This document shows positions 1 to 8,739 of a DNA stretch of 64,000 bases, piece after piece. The notes beneath the pieces are model-generated. The model was not told the origin of the DNA. It made no database searches and saw nothing but the letters and a program-made list of their open reading frames with translations. Source of the stretch: Dysgonomonas sp. 25 (GTDB taxonomy: Bacteria > Bacteroidota > Bacteroidia > Bacteroidales > Dysgonomonadaceae); contig NZ_QVMN01000002.1 of NCBI RefSeq assembly GCF_010501075.1, positions 372,001-436,000 of the forward strand, read 5' to 3'. The stretch's first letter is position 1. Each line of letters begins with the position of its first letter. Position numbers and translations under genes: made by a program.

Positions 1-720
1 GGTACGAATACAGTCGTGCTGAACGAAGATATCAAGTCACCGCGTTCTATCCATTTTGTTTTGGGTGGCGACTATTATTTCAAGGCACAAGGACGTTCTT
101 TCAAATTTACTGCGGAGGCTTATTATAAGCACCTTTCGCGTCTCATCCCTTATACAGTAAACAATGTGAAGATAGTATACGAGGGCGCGAATGTGGGCGA
201 TGGCTATACCGTGGGCTTAGATACCCGCTTGTATGGCGAATTTATTCCCGGGACGGATAGCTGGATAAGCTTCTCTTTGATGAAAAGCGAACAGGATATA
301 CGGGGCAGGAAAGTCCCTTTGCCGACCGACCAGCGTTATAACCTTTCTGTCTTTTTTCAGGACTATATGCCCGGGTACGAACGCTTGCGCATGTCGGTAT
401 TAGGCTTCTTCTCCGACGGATTGCCCGTCACTGCTCCATACAAAGGATTAGACAGCGGATATTTCCGTTCGTCGGCTTACAAGCGTGTCGATATAGGGCT
501 ATCGTGGCTACTTTTGGGCGAGGACTTTCCTGTGCGGAAGAAATCGAGTGTGGCAGGGGCTTTTAAAAACGTTTGGATAGGGCTGGATGTGTTCAACATT
601 TTCGATATGAAGAATGTTAATACATACTACTGGATAACCGATGTGTATAATTATCAATATGGTATACCCAATTATATGACAGGAAGGCAGTTGAATGTCA
701 AGTTGAGGGCTGAATTTTAA
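1..720 (+). CDS. TonB-dependent outer-membrane receptor, C-terminal fragment
   Basis: The reading frame is open from base 1, so the gene begins upstream of the window; 239 residues are visible. The fragment alternates short amphipathic strands rich in Tyr, Trp and Phe, and ends in LNVKLRAEF with a terminal Phe, the usual outer-membrane barrel signature. Segments such as the one around residues 195-205 (GLDVFNIFDMKN) are typical of the last strands of TonB-dependent receptors, where N-x-F-D/N-x-K-N turns recur. A GTG at 16 could be mistaken for a start but is internal. The ligand cannot be told because the plug domain is outside the window. The alcohol dehydrogenase gene follows after 23 bases and may be cotranscribed. 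Confidence 0.85.
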   Translation, partial: GTNTVVLNEDIKSPRSIHFVLGGDYYFKAQGRSFKFTAEAYYKHLSRLIPYTVNNVKIVYEGANVGDGYTVGLDTRLYGEFIPGTDSWISFSLMKSEQDIRGRKVPLPTDQRYNLSVFFQDYMPGYERLRMSVLGFFSDGLPVTAPYKGLDSGYFRSSAYKRVDIGLSWLLLGEDFPVRKKSSVAGAFKNVWIGLDVFNIFDMKNVNTYYWITDVYNYQYGIPNYMTGRQLNVKLRAEF

Positions 721-743
721 ACTAATAATTAAACAAGGTATTT

Positions 744-1901
744 ATGAAGAATTTTTCATTCTATAATCCCGTGAAGATTATATTCGGGAAAGATACGATA
801 AAGGATATTGCCGCAGAGATCCCTGCCAAGAGTAAAGTGCTTGTCGTATACGGCGGCGGCAGTATCAAGAAGAACGGTGTTTACGATCAGGTTACAAAAG
901 CCCTAAGCAGCTTCGAATGGCACGAGTTTTCGGGCATCGAGCCGAACCCTCATTACGAAACGTGTATGAAGGCTGTCGCATTGATTAAGGATAAGAAGAT
1001 AGACTTTATTCTGGCTGTCGGCGGCGGTTCGGTGGTAGACGCTACCAAGTTTATTGTTGCAGCCGCTTGCTTCGAAGATGGAGATCCGTGGAAAATATTG
1101 TCCGAAGGACGTGCTATCAAGAAAGCTCTTCCGTATGGAACGGTGCTGACGCTTTCGGCTACAGGTTCGGAGATGAATGACGGTGCTGTTATCACAAGAG
1201 CCGAAACACAGGACAAACTGGCATTCTCTAACCCGTTGGTATATCCTAAGTTCTCGGTACTCGATCCCGAGGTAACCTTCTCGCTTCCTCCTAAGCAGAT
1301 AGCAAATGGTATTGTCGATTCGTTTGTACATGTTATCGAGCAATATCTTGTTTATAGCGAAGAAGATACGCTGATGCAGGATCTTTGGGCTGAATCGTTG
1401 TTGAAACTATTGACGATAGAAGGACCTAAAGCATTGCGCAACCCTGACGACTATAACGTGCGCGCTAACCTGATGTGGGCTTCATCGTGGGCGCTCAACG
1501 GTTGGGTTGGTCGTGGTGTCGATCAGGATTGGGCTACGCATATGATAGGACACGAAATTACGGCGTTCTATGGCTTAGACCATGCCGTGACGTTGTCTAT
1601 CGTTTTGCCGGGATTGATGACCGTATTGAAAGACCAGAAAGCAAAGAAGATTGTCCGTTTAGGCAAGAAAGTCTTTGGTATCGAAGGCGCCTCCGACAAT
1701 GAAATAATAGACCGTACTGTAAAAGCTGTTGAAGGCTTCTTCGAAGGATTGGGTGTAAAAACACGTCTCTCCGACTACGGCTTGGGTGGCGATGCCATAG
1801 AGGTTATCCGTAAAAGGCTTAACGAAAGAGGTTGGAAATTAGGCGAATGCCATAATATAACAGGCGATGTTGCCGCCGAAATACTCGATTTGAGAAGATA
1901 A
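744..1901 (+). CDS. Iron-containing alcohol dehydrogenase, YqhD/BdhA type
   Basis: 385 residues, full length for the YqhD/butanol dehydrogenase family of group III metal-dependent alcohol dehydrogenases. These reduce aldehydes with NADPH in the cytoplasm. The N-terminal dinucleotide domain has GGGS at about 38-41 and GGGSVVDATK at about 93-102. The C-terminal helical domain carries the metal ligands expected from YqhD: Asp192 and His196 in VDSFVHVIEQY, His266 in ATHMIGH, and His280 in GLDHAVTL. It starts with ATG 23 bases after the receptor gene and converges on the Rel gene with a 21-base gap. The physiological aldehyde is unknown; detoxification of short-chain aldehydes is the usual role in the family. 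Confidence 0.93.
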   Translation: MKNFSFYNPVKIIFGKDTIKDIAAEIPAKSKVLVVYGGGSIKKNGVYDQVTKALSSFEWHEFSGIEPNPHYETCMKAVALIKDKKIDFILAVGGGSVVDATKFIVAAACFEDGDPWKILSEGRAIKKALPYGTVLTLSATGSEMNDGAVITRAETQDKLAFSNPLVYPKFSVLDPEVTFSLPPKQIANGIVDSFVHVIEQYLVYSEEDTLMQDLWAESLLKLLTIEGPKALRNPDDYNVRANLMWASSWALNGWVGRGVDQDWATHMIGHEITAFYGLDHAVTLSIVLPGLMTVLKDQKAKKIVRLGKKVFGIEGASDNEIIDRTVKAVEGFFEGLGVKTRLSDYGLGGDAIEVIRKRLNERGWKLGECHNITGDVAAEILDLRR

Positions 1902-1922
1902 GGAAAACAGGAGGTCTGTGGA

Positions 1923-4187
1923 TTAGTAAACGTTTTGTTTGCGGTTTACAGACCTTACTCCTTTTATCTTGGCTATTTCACTACAGAGCTTCTTCAGGTC
2001 TGTTGCGTCGTGAACATATACGACCGCCCGGCCTTCAAAAATACCATCATTCGATTCTATATTGAAGCTTTTCATGTTGAGCCGGCCGGATGATATCACT
2101 TTTGTAATATCGTTCAGCATACCTATCCTGTCGATGCCGGTGATGGTGATGGTAGACATGAAAGGAGCCTGTACATAGTTATTGTCCCATTTCAGGTTGA
2201 TTATCTTATCGCCGTGGCTTGCTTTGAGTTTTAAGCCGACAGGACAGACAACCGCATGCACTTCTACTACATTATTTTCGGTTATATAGCCGAAGACCGT
2301 ATCGCCGGGGATAGGATTACAGCATGTTGCCAGACGGAAATTCTTATTGAACGAATCCTCTTGCAAGAGGTAAGTCTTCTTTTTATCTATCGGTTCGTCT
2401 ACGGCAAGCGCTGACGAAGGTAACGTATTCTCTGTCAGCGGGCGTGTTACTGCCTGAAAAGCCTGTTTCATATAACGAAGCACACCTCCTCCCGAGTTAG
2501 AACCACGTTGCGAAAGCAGCTTGTTTATCTTCTGCGGCAGGTCTATATCGTGGTTGCCAAGAGCATAGAGCAGATTCTCCTTGTTAGTCATCTTGTAATA
2601 ATCTACAATCCGGTCTATTACAGAAGGAGTTAACTCGATAGATAGCTTTGTCAGGCTGTTTCGGAGTATCTCTTCTCCTTTTTTTATCTTGTCTTTCCGC
2701 CCTTTTTTGAGGCTGTACTCTATTTTAGTACGGGCTTTAGCTGTCGATATATAATTGAACCACTCAGTCTGAGGATGTTGCGACTTCGATGTCAGTATTT
2801 CGAGCTGGTCGCCGCTTCTCAGTTTATAGCTGAGGGGGACGAGCTTATGATTGACCTTTGCCCCGATGGCATGATCGCCTATGTCGGAGTGCAAATCGTA
2901 GGCAAAATCGAGTGCAGTCGCTCCCTGCGCCAATGTGCGTATCTCGCCTTTAGGTGTAAAGACGAATATCTCTTGCGAGAACAGGTTGAGCTTGATGGTG
3001 TCGAGGAAGTCCAACGCATTCGGGCTCGGGTTTTCCAATATTTCTTTGATGGTTTTCAGCCACTTATCCAGCTCGGTATCCTCTTCCACTTTGCCTTCTT
3101 TGTATTTCCAGTGAGCGGCAAAACCTTTCTCGGCAATATCGTCCATCCGGCGGCTGCGTATCTGTATTTCGATCCATTGTCCGTCAGGCCCCATTACGGT
3201 GAGGTGTAGTGCCTGATAACCGTTTGATTTCGGGCGGCTTACCCAGTCGCGAATACGATCGGGGCGGAGCTTATAGATATCGGTGATAGCCGAATAGATG
3301 TCCCAGCAACGCTTTTTCTCGTCCATACCCGGTTCGTTTTCGAAAATGATGCGGACAGCAAAGATGTCGTATATCTCTTCGAAAGGGATGCCTTTGTGCT
3401 GCATCTTGTTCCAGATGGAGTAGATAGACTTGTCGCGGGCTTTTATCTCGTATTGGAAGCCCATTGTATTCAGCTTCTCTATCACAGGTGCGGCAAAGTG
3501 TGTATATATGTCCGCACGCTGCTGTTTGGTCGTATTCAGTTTCTCGCTGATTTCCTTGTATATATCAGAATTTTCCCATTTGAAACTGAGCTCTTCGAGT
3601 TCGGTCTTAATAGCAAATAAGCCCAGCCGGTGAGCCAGCGGGGCATATATATACATTGTTTCTCCCGAAATTTTATACTGTTTGGCAGGTGTCATCGAGC
3701 CGAGTGTGCGCATGTTGTGCAGGCGATCGGCAATCTTGATGAGGATAACGCGTATATCGTCCGACATGGTAAGCAGAAGCTTTCGGAAGTTCTCGGCTTG
3801 TGCCGAGACATTGTCGCCGAACATCCCGCTCGATATTTTGGTCAGCCCGTCAACGATTCTGGCTATCTTTTCGCCAAAGAGGTTTGTTAAGTCTTCGGTC
3901 GTATATTCGGTGTCTTCTACAACATCGTGCAATAGTGCCGCACAGATAGATGTCGAACCCAAACCTATTTCGCCGCACACAATGCGGGCTACCGCCAGCG
4001 GGTGCATGATATACGGCTCTCCCGAACGGCGTCGCGCTCCTTTGTGGGCTTCGCGTGCGAATTGATATGCCTTGGTAATGATGTCTACTTTTCTACGGTG
4101 ATTCGTATTCAAGTAGTCATTTATCAACGCATTAAATTCATTTTCGACCATCAGGTCTTCTTTGGTTTGTAGCTCTTTATCCGTCAT
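1923..4187 (-). CDS. Bifunctional (p)ppGpp synthetase/hydrolase (Rel/SpoT)
   Basis: 754 residues, full length for long RSH proteins that make and degrade the alarmone (p)ppGpp. The N-terminal HD hydrolase domain is intact: His62, His87-Asp88 (LLHDVVEDTEY) and Asp154 (IADRLHNMR), so hydrolysis is predicted. The synthetase domain (about 245-350) has the nucleotide-binding Tyr324 in GYQALHLTV and catalytic Glu340 in WIEIQIRSRRMDD. A TGS domain covers about 405-467 (EIFVFTPKGEIRTLAQGATA) and an ACT domain occupies about 680-754. It is the last gene of the minus-strand par/lytic transglycosylase group, 125 bases after the transglycosylase, and has its own candidate -7 element at 4212-4219. Confidence 0.96.
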   Translation of the reverse strand: MTDKELQTKEDLMVENEFNALINDYLNTNHRRKVDIITKAYQFAREAHKGARRRSGEPYIMHPLAVARIVCGEIGLGSTSICAALLHDVVEDTEYTTEDLTNLFGEKIARIVDGLTKISSGMFGDNVSAQAENFRKLLLTMSDDIRVILIKIADRLHNMRTLGSMTPAKQYKISGETMYIYAPLAHRLGLFAIKTELEELSFKWENSDIYKEISEKLNTTKQQRADIYTHFAAPVIEKLNTMGFQYEIKARDKSIYSIWNKMQHKGIPFEEIYDIFAVRIIFENEPGMDEKKRCWDIYSAITDIYKLRPDRIRDWVSRPKSNGYQALHLTVMGPDGQWIEIQIRSRRMDDIAEKGFAAHWKYKEGKVEEDTELDKWLKTIKEILENPSPNALDFLDTIKLNLFSQEIFVFTPKGEIRTLAQGATALDFAYDLHSDIGDHAIGAKVNHKLVPLSYKLRSGDQLEILTSKSQHPQTEWFNYISTAKARTKIEYSLKKGRKDKIKKGEEILRNSLTKLSIELTPSVIDRIVDYYKMTNKENLLYALGNHDIDLPQKINKLLSQRGSNSGGGVLRYMKQAFQAVTRPLTENTLPSSALAVDEPIDKKKTYLLQEDSFNKNFRLATCCNPIPGDTVFGYITENNVVEVHAVVCPVGLKLKASHGDKIINLKWDNNYVQAPFMSTITITGIDRIGMLNDITKVISSGRLNMKSFNIESNDGIFEGRAVVYVHDATDLKKLCSEIAKIKGVRSVNRKQNVY

Positions 4188-4211
4188 ATATTCCCTCTAT
4201 CTATAAGTAAG

Positions 4212-4219
4212 CAAAAATA
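4212..4219 (-). promoter_or_regulatory. Candidate Bacteroidetes -7 element for the Rel gene
   Basis: On the minus strand this reads TATTTTTG, a match to TAnnTTTG. A start site about 6 bases further on would give a 15-20 base leader before the ATG at 4187. I see no good TTTG at -33, so this is a half-supported call. A short inverted repeat (CTGTAT and ATACAG) lies just upstream, near 4250-4267, and could belong to the end of the transglycosylase transcript. Confidence 0.4.
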
Positions 4220-4312
4220 ATAAAAAGAATCGAGACAGCATTTTATCTTCTGTATTTTAAGATACAGTATAAAGATAATCTGAAATAGATTTGATGTATC
4301 GGTAGTCTTCTC

Positions 4313-5959
4313 TTATTGCTGAGGCAAATGTATTATCAACCGGTTTCCTACACGTGCTGATTTGGAATTCAGCTTGTTCCATCTGATAATGTCTTCGTTG
4401 GAAACATTGTATCGCGAAGCTATCATAGTCAGTGTCTCTCCGATTTTTACTTTATGGTAGATAATATTGTCGGCAGCATCTTCTATGCTTCGTTCCAATG
4501 TATTTTCGTCGTCCGAATTGTCTAAGCTTATCCGTGGAAAGTCTGACAAACTGGTCGGTTCTATTTGTAAGGCATAATCAGACATAATATCTGCTAGATA
4601 GTCCGTCCCAAAATCAAGAGTGCTTAATTCGGGTTCGGTCAATTGCAGGCTGTCTGTAGTGGCCAATACTTCCGGCTCGGGTTTCTTCTCCTCTTTCTTT
4701 TTCGAAACGGTTACAACGGGATTGGAAACATATAAGCGGCGTCCTGTAGATATGTTGTTCGATTTCAGTCCGTTCCATTTTTTCAATGAAGCCACCGATA
4801 CGCCGTACTTACGGGCTATACCGCCTAAGGTATCGCCTTTTTTGACTTTGTAAGTTTGCCCTGATGCAGCAACAACATCCAACCCGGCAACTTTGCGGTG
4901 AGTCAACAGTTCGTTTGCACGGTGTTTGAATACTGCGTCTTTCTTCTCGATAAACAAGGTTGTTTTGTTTAACGGCAGGTTGATAGCATAAGGCTTGTAT
5001 GCACCGGGAACAATGTCGGCTCTGTACTGCGGATTATATGCCCGCACATCTTCGATAGGGATGTCCAATACTTCGGCTACCTGTTGCAGGTGAAGGTTCT
5101 GGCTCACCATAACGGAATCCATCAGTAAAGGCATTTCTATTTTAGCCGGACATATATTGTGTTCTTTAGGATAACTCATAATATAAGTAGCCGCAATGAA
5201 GATAGGCACATAGCTGCGGGTTTCGCGTGGCAGATATGGATATATAGCCCAATAGTCGGTTTGTCCGTCGGCACGCTTGATAGCCTTGTTTACGCCACCC
5301 GGCCCGCAATTGTATGCTGCTATAACAAGATTCCAGTCTTTGTATGTCGCATATAGAGATTTCATGTATTTGACGGCAGCCTCGGTCGATTTGTGCGGGT
5401 CGCTCCGCTCGTCCACCAAGCTGTTTACTTCCAATTTGTATAGACGTCCCGTGCCCAGCATAAACTGCCAAAGGCCAGTCGCTCCCACGCGCGAACGGGC
5501 AACGGGGTTGAGCGCCGATTCGATGACCGGCAGATATTTCAGTTCCAAGGGTAAGCCTTCTTTCTCTAATGCTTCTTCGAATAGCGGGAAGTAGTATTCG
5601 CCCTCGGCTAACATCCGGCTCACCATTTTCGGGTAACCGGCATACATCTCAATATAACGCTTTACGAGCGGGTTGAAACACAATTCCATAGTGGACGGAA
5701 GGGCGTATAAGCGCTCGATATATACTTCGTCGGGGAAGGTGACTTTTCCTTCATTGGTGCAATCATAACCGTCTTGTTGAACTAATTCAGATTTCCAGCG
5801 AAGCAACAGTTCGTCATAGTTTCTTTCCATATCGGCAGGAAAGGTTGCGGACGGATCGTCGAACGAGTTCACATTGAGATTATCCTTTTTCTGTTGAGAG
5901 AAAAGAGGAAGTATAATAACGGATGATATGAATATTAAAAGTAATTTTTTGAGTATCAT
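4313..5959 (-). CDS. Membrane-bound lytic murein transglycosylase, MltD-like, with two LysM repeats
   Basis: 548 residues. A signal sequence (about 1-21) ends near LFSQQ, so the enzyme is exported to the periplasm. The SLT/lysozyme-like domain lies at about 125-235; the catalytic Glu is Glu147 in LPVIESALNPVARS, followed by GATGLWQFM (159-167) and AAYNCGPG (214-221), all hallmarks of family 1 lytic transglycosylases. Two LysM peptidoglycan-binding repeats follow: about 369-412 (YKVKKGDTLGGIARKYGVS) and about 499-545 (YHKVKIGETLTMIASRYNVS), joined by an acidic low-complexity linker. It cleaves glycan strands to 1,6-anhydromuropeptides. It sits between DUF5683 and Rel genes, an arrangement I recall as common in Bacteroidales. 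Confidence 0.93.
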   Translation of the reverse strand: MILKKLLLIFISSVIILPLFSQQKKDNLNVNSFDDPSATFPADMERNYDELLLRWKSELVQQDGYDCTNEGKVTFPDEVYIERLYALPSTMELCFNPLVKRYIEMYAGYPKMVSRMLAEGEYYFPLFEEALEKEGLPLELKYLPVIESALNPVARSRVGATGLWQFMLGTGRLYKLEVNSLVDERSDPHKSTEAAVKYMKSLYATYKDWNLVIAAYNCGPGGVNKAIKRADGQTDYWAIYPYLPRETRSYVPIFIAATYIMSYPKEHNICPAKIEMPLLMDSVMVSQNLHLQQVAEVLDIPIEDVRAYNPQYRADIVPGAYKPYAINLPLNKTTLFIEKKDAVFKHRANELLTHRKVAGLDVVAASGQTYKVKKGDTLGGIARKYGVSVASLKKWNGLKSNNISTGRRLYVSNPVVTVSKKKEEKKPEPEVLATTDSLQLTEPELSTLDFGTDYLADIMSDYALQIEPTSLSDFPRISLDNSDDENTLERSIEDAADNIIYHKVKIGETLTMIASRYNVSNEDIIRWNKLNSKSARVGNRLIIHLPQQ

Positions 5960-6007
5960 TTATTTTGTTTTACCTTTCTATCTAATGTAGATTAATAATG
6001 CCCGCTG

Positions 6008-6730
6008 TCAGAAGCGGATAGTACATTGCAACCCGAATGACATCTTAGATGTCGGGGTGGGAGGGAGTATCATCGGTGCGATAGTCATCGATAAGTCTTG
6101 CGACATATTAAAGTCGTATAACTCTGCGTCCACATAAGCATCTATTACGCACAGGGCATATAAGCCGACGCCGACAAGGATAGCTAAGTCCCTGTAGCGG
6201 CGATAGAAATCCTTTTTCCGGCGTAAGTTCTCTATTATACGTTGCGTATTCGCCCCATCGGCGTCTGGATTAAGATTAGGATAAAAATCTTTCCAGCTAT
6301 CGCCTCCTGTTGCATTCGCCGTATTTCTTAATGCCAAATCGCGGTAGGCATTCTTGTAATCGTTGTAGTATCCTCCGTTCCAAGTGACACCATACACTAC
6401 GCCTAAGAATCCGCCGTAGACGATAGGCAATTTCCAGTATTTGCGATTATATATTTGCCCCAATCCCGGACAGATAGCGGAATAGATGACCGCTTTGGTT
6501 GGGTTAGGTTGAAATTCGATTGGATCTACTTGTGGCACAGGGACAGATTTGTCTACCACTACTACCGGCGGTCGCTCCCGGAGCGGGGGAACGCTGTCTT
6601 TGAATATTTTTTCGGCTTTCACCTCCAATTGAGCATCGTCCACTACTATTATGCTGTCACGTTCCTGAGCATATAATAGTAATAAACTACCGGCAATGAA
6701 TAATAAAGTTGTGAATAAGCCTCTTTTCAT
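6008..6730 (-). CDS. DUF5683 domain membrane protein
   Basis: 240 residues. Residues 1-21 form a signal peptide or anchor ending near LLLYAQ. After a proline- and valine-rich segment (about 45-75), the core PTKAVIYSAICPGLGQIYNR (about 77-96) with KYWKLPIVYGGF matches the DUF5683 family found in Bacteroidetes; one or two hydrophobic segments follow (about 100-115 and 183-200), and the chain ends in CTIRF, strand-like. No catalytic motif is visible and the function is unknown. It lies 27 bases after parB and 48 bases before the lytic transglycosylase, so a role in the cell envelope during division or segregation is possible but only inferred from position. Confidence 0.8.
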   Translation of the reverse strand: MKRGLFTTLLFIAGSLLLLYAQERDSIIVVDDAQLEVKAEKIFKDSVPPLRERPPVVVVDKSVPVPQVDPIEFQPNPTKAVIYSAICPGLGQIYNRKYWKLPIVYGGFLGVVYGVTWNGGYYNDYKNAYRDLALRNTANATGGDSWKDFYPNLNPDADGANTQRIIENLRRKKDFYRRYRDLAILVGVGLYALCVIDAYVDAELYDFNMSQDLSMTIAPMILPPTPTSKMSFGLQCTIRF

Positions 6731-6757
6731 ATACTATAATACGGCAAACTACCTTTT

Positions 6758-7666
6758 TTATTTTTTCAGCTGGTCAAAGATAGCCATAATCCGTTCGAGT
6801 TCTTCCTCCGATTTGAAAGGAATGGATATCCGTCCCTTTCCTTTATCGTCGCATGTCAGTTGAACTTTTGTCCCGAAAAATTTGGATAGGTGTGTCTTTA
6901 AGAGACTGAACTCTTCGGGTGTACTCTTTTTAATGCCTGATTTCTTTATAGTGTCTACCGCCTTTTCTTCCGTCAAGAGGTCTTCGAGTTTCTCTCCCTT
7001 GTTGATGGCGCGTACATATTCTTCGACTTTGCGGACAGAGAGCCCTTCTTCCAGAATCAACTCATATAGTTCGAGCTGTGCTGCTGCATCCTCCAATGTG
7101 ACGAGGGTACGGGCATGCGCCATATCTATTTTTTTGTCGCGGATTCCCATTTGTATTTCGGCAGGGAGTTTCAGCAGACGGAGATAGTTGGCGACGGTAG
7201 TCCGTTTCTTACCTACACGCTCGCTTAACTTTTCTTGCGTGAGGTTGTATGATTCGATGAGGTTCTGATAGGCTAAGGCGATTTCGATAGAGTTCAGGTC
7301 TTCGCGCTGAATGTTTTCTATCAACGCCATTTCCATAACCGTCTCATCCTCGGCCGTTTTTATGTATGCCGGGATAGATTTCAATCCTGCTTTTTGGGAA
7401 GCGCGGTAGCGGCGTTCTCCGGCTATTATCTGGTACGAATCGTCATTTATCTTCCGCAGCGTTATGGGTTGTATAACACCTATCTGGCGGATGGATGCAG
7501 CCAGTTCTTCCAAAGCCTCCTCGTCGAACACCCTGCGGGGCTGATCAGGATTGGCTTCTATCTTGGCTATCTCCACTTCGTTGATAGACGACGAGCCTTC
7601 GGTTTTCACTTCATCCAAGGTGATGAGTGCGTCGAGCCCTCTTCCTAAAACAGGTTTCTTTGCCAT
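6758..7666 (-). CDS. parB: Chromosome-partitioning protein ParB
   Basis: 302 residues. It begins with KKPVLGRGLDALI, the ParA-stimulating N-terminus typical of ParB. The CTPase/ParB core (about 35-130) contains GERRYRASQKAG (CTP-binding C-motif) and ENIQREDLNSIEIA. The central helix-turn-helix is TQEKLSERVGKKRTTVANYL (about 140-165), which reads parS. The C-terminal dimerisation region ends in the LKK tail. Together with ParA it moves the replication origin, and ParB clamps load SMC. The gene starts 34 bases after parA ends, and a -7-like element overlaps the parA stop codon. I did not find a convincing parS palindrome in the window. Confidence 0.96.
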   Translation of the reverse strand: MAKKPVLGRGLDALITLDEVKTEGSSSINEVEIAKIEANPDQPRRVFDEEALEELAASIRQIGVIQPITLRKINDDSYQIIAGERRYRASQKAGLKSIPAYIKTAEDETVMEMALIENIQREDLNSIEIALAYQNLIESYNLTQEKLSERVGKKRTTVANYLRLLKLPAEIQMGIRDKKIDMAHARTLVTLEDAAAQLELYELILEEGLSVRKVEEYVRAINKGEKLEDLLTEEKAVDTIKKSGIKKSTPEEFSLLKTHLSKFFGTKVQLTCDDKGKGRISIPFKSEEELERIMAIFDQLKK

Positions 7667-7695
7667 AGTTTATTTCTTATTTTGAGAAATGCTCA

Positions 7696-7703
7696 CAAAG
7701 TTA
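7696..7703 (-). promoter_or_regulatory. Possible internal -7 element for parB inside the parA stop codon
   Basis: Minus strand reads TAACTTTG, matching TAnnTTTG, and includes the TAA stop of parA (7701-7703). A start site near 7690 would leave a leader of about 24 bases before parB. This would let parB be expressed apart from parA. No clear -33 TTTG was found, so confidence is low. Confidence 0.35.
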
Positions 7704-8465
7704 CGAATTTTTCTCTATAAGTTCCTTCGCTAATTGCATATGATTGATAGATCCTCGCGACGATGCGTCGTAAACGAGTACCGGCTGTGCAAAACTTTGC
7801 GATTCGCTCAGTTTGATATTACGCTGTATGACGGTGGTGAAAACCAAGTCCTGGAAGTGATTTTTTACTTCCTCGTATATCTGGTTTGCCAGACGCAGGC
7901 GCGCATCGTACATGGTGAGGAGGAATCCTTCGATTTCGAGATTCGGATTCAGTTTCGATTTGATTATCTTTATCGTATTAAGCAGCTTACTTATACCTTC
8001 GAGTGCAAAATATTCGCATTGAACGGGGATAATTACCGAATCGGCCGCTGTAAGCGCATTGACCGTAATCAGCCCTAATGACGGCGAGCAGTCGATAAGG
8101 ATATAGTCATATTCTTCTCTTAAAGGATGAAGGATATTGGACAATACCTTTTCGCGGTTGTCGACGCTTAACATTTCCAGTTCGGCACCTACCAGATTGA
8201 TATGGGATGGTAATACAAATAATCGTTCTATTTCGGTAGAAACGATAGCTTCCTGCGCTTCGGAAGAACCGATAAGACATTCGTATATTGTGTCTTTCAG
8301 TTTGCGAATGTCTACGCCCAGCCCCGAAGATGCATTGGCCTGAGGATCGGCGTCTACAACAAGCACTTTCTTCTCGAGAGCAGCCAATGATGCCGCCAGA
8401 TTGATAGTTGTAGTTGTTTTTCCTACTCCTCCTTTTTGATTTGCTAAAGCAATAATTTTTCCCAT
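7701..8465 (-). CDS. parA: Chromosome-partitioning ATPase ParA (Soj)
   Basis: 254 residues, the size of chromosomal ParA/Soj. The deviant Walker A motif KGGVGKTTTTINLAASLA (about 10-27) has both signature lysines. Walker A' is VLVVDADPQANASSGLG (about 34-50), and Walker B is YDYILIDCSPSLGLITVNAL (about 116-135). ATP-bound dimers coat DNA and ParB triggers hydrolysis, giving directed movement of origins. There is no long N-terminal extension as in plasmid ParA, so a chromosomal role is likely. It starts the minus-strand group parA-parB-DUF5683-lytic transglycosylase-Rel. Confidence 0.96.
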   Translation of the reverse strand: MGKIIALANQKGGVGKTTTTINLAASLAALEKKVLVVDADPQANASSGLGVDIRKLKDTIYECLIGSSEAQEAIVSTEIERLFVLPSHINLVGAELEMLSVDNREKVLSNILHPLREEYDYILIDCSPSLGLITVNALTAADSVIIPVQCEYFALEGISKLLNTIKIIKSKLNPNLEIEGFLLTMYDARLRLANQIYEEVKNHFQDLVFTTVIQRNIKLSESQSFAQPVLVYDASSRGSINHMQLAKELIEKNS

Positions 8466-8739
8466 ATAATATAGATAATGTTTTCGACGACAAATTAACG
8501 AATAAAAAACAGTATAATATTTTAAATTATGTAAAAGTATAGGCGCTTTGTTGAAAAATCATCAGAATTGTTAATAACATAGCTCCATTTATAAGTAATC
8601 CTGTATCTTCGGCTTGTGAAAAATATAGAAAATTATGGTGCAAGATAGCGGTGTATGTTATTTTTTTATATTAATTTTAACAACACAGAGCAAATGAAGA
8701 ACCAAGTACATTAAAAACCCCTTATATATTCATTGGATT

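Noticed and set aside
903-1343. Long open frame on the minus strand inside the alcohol dehydrogenase gene
   Set aside because: It is a shadow of the YqhD-type gene, which has all its motifs in the plus frame; the minus product has no family pattern.
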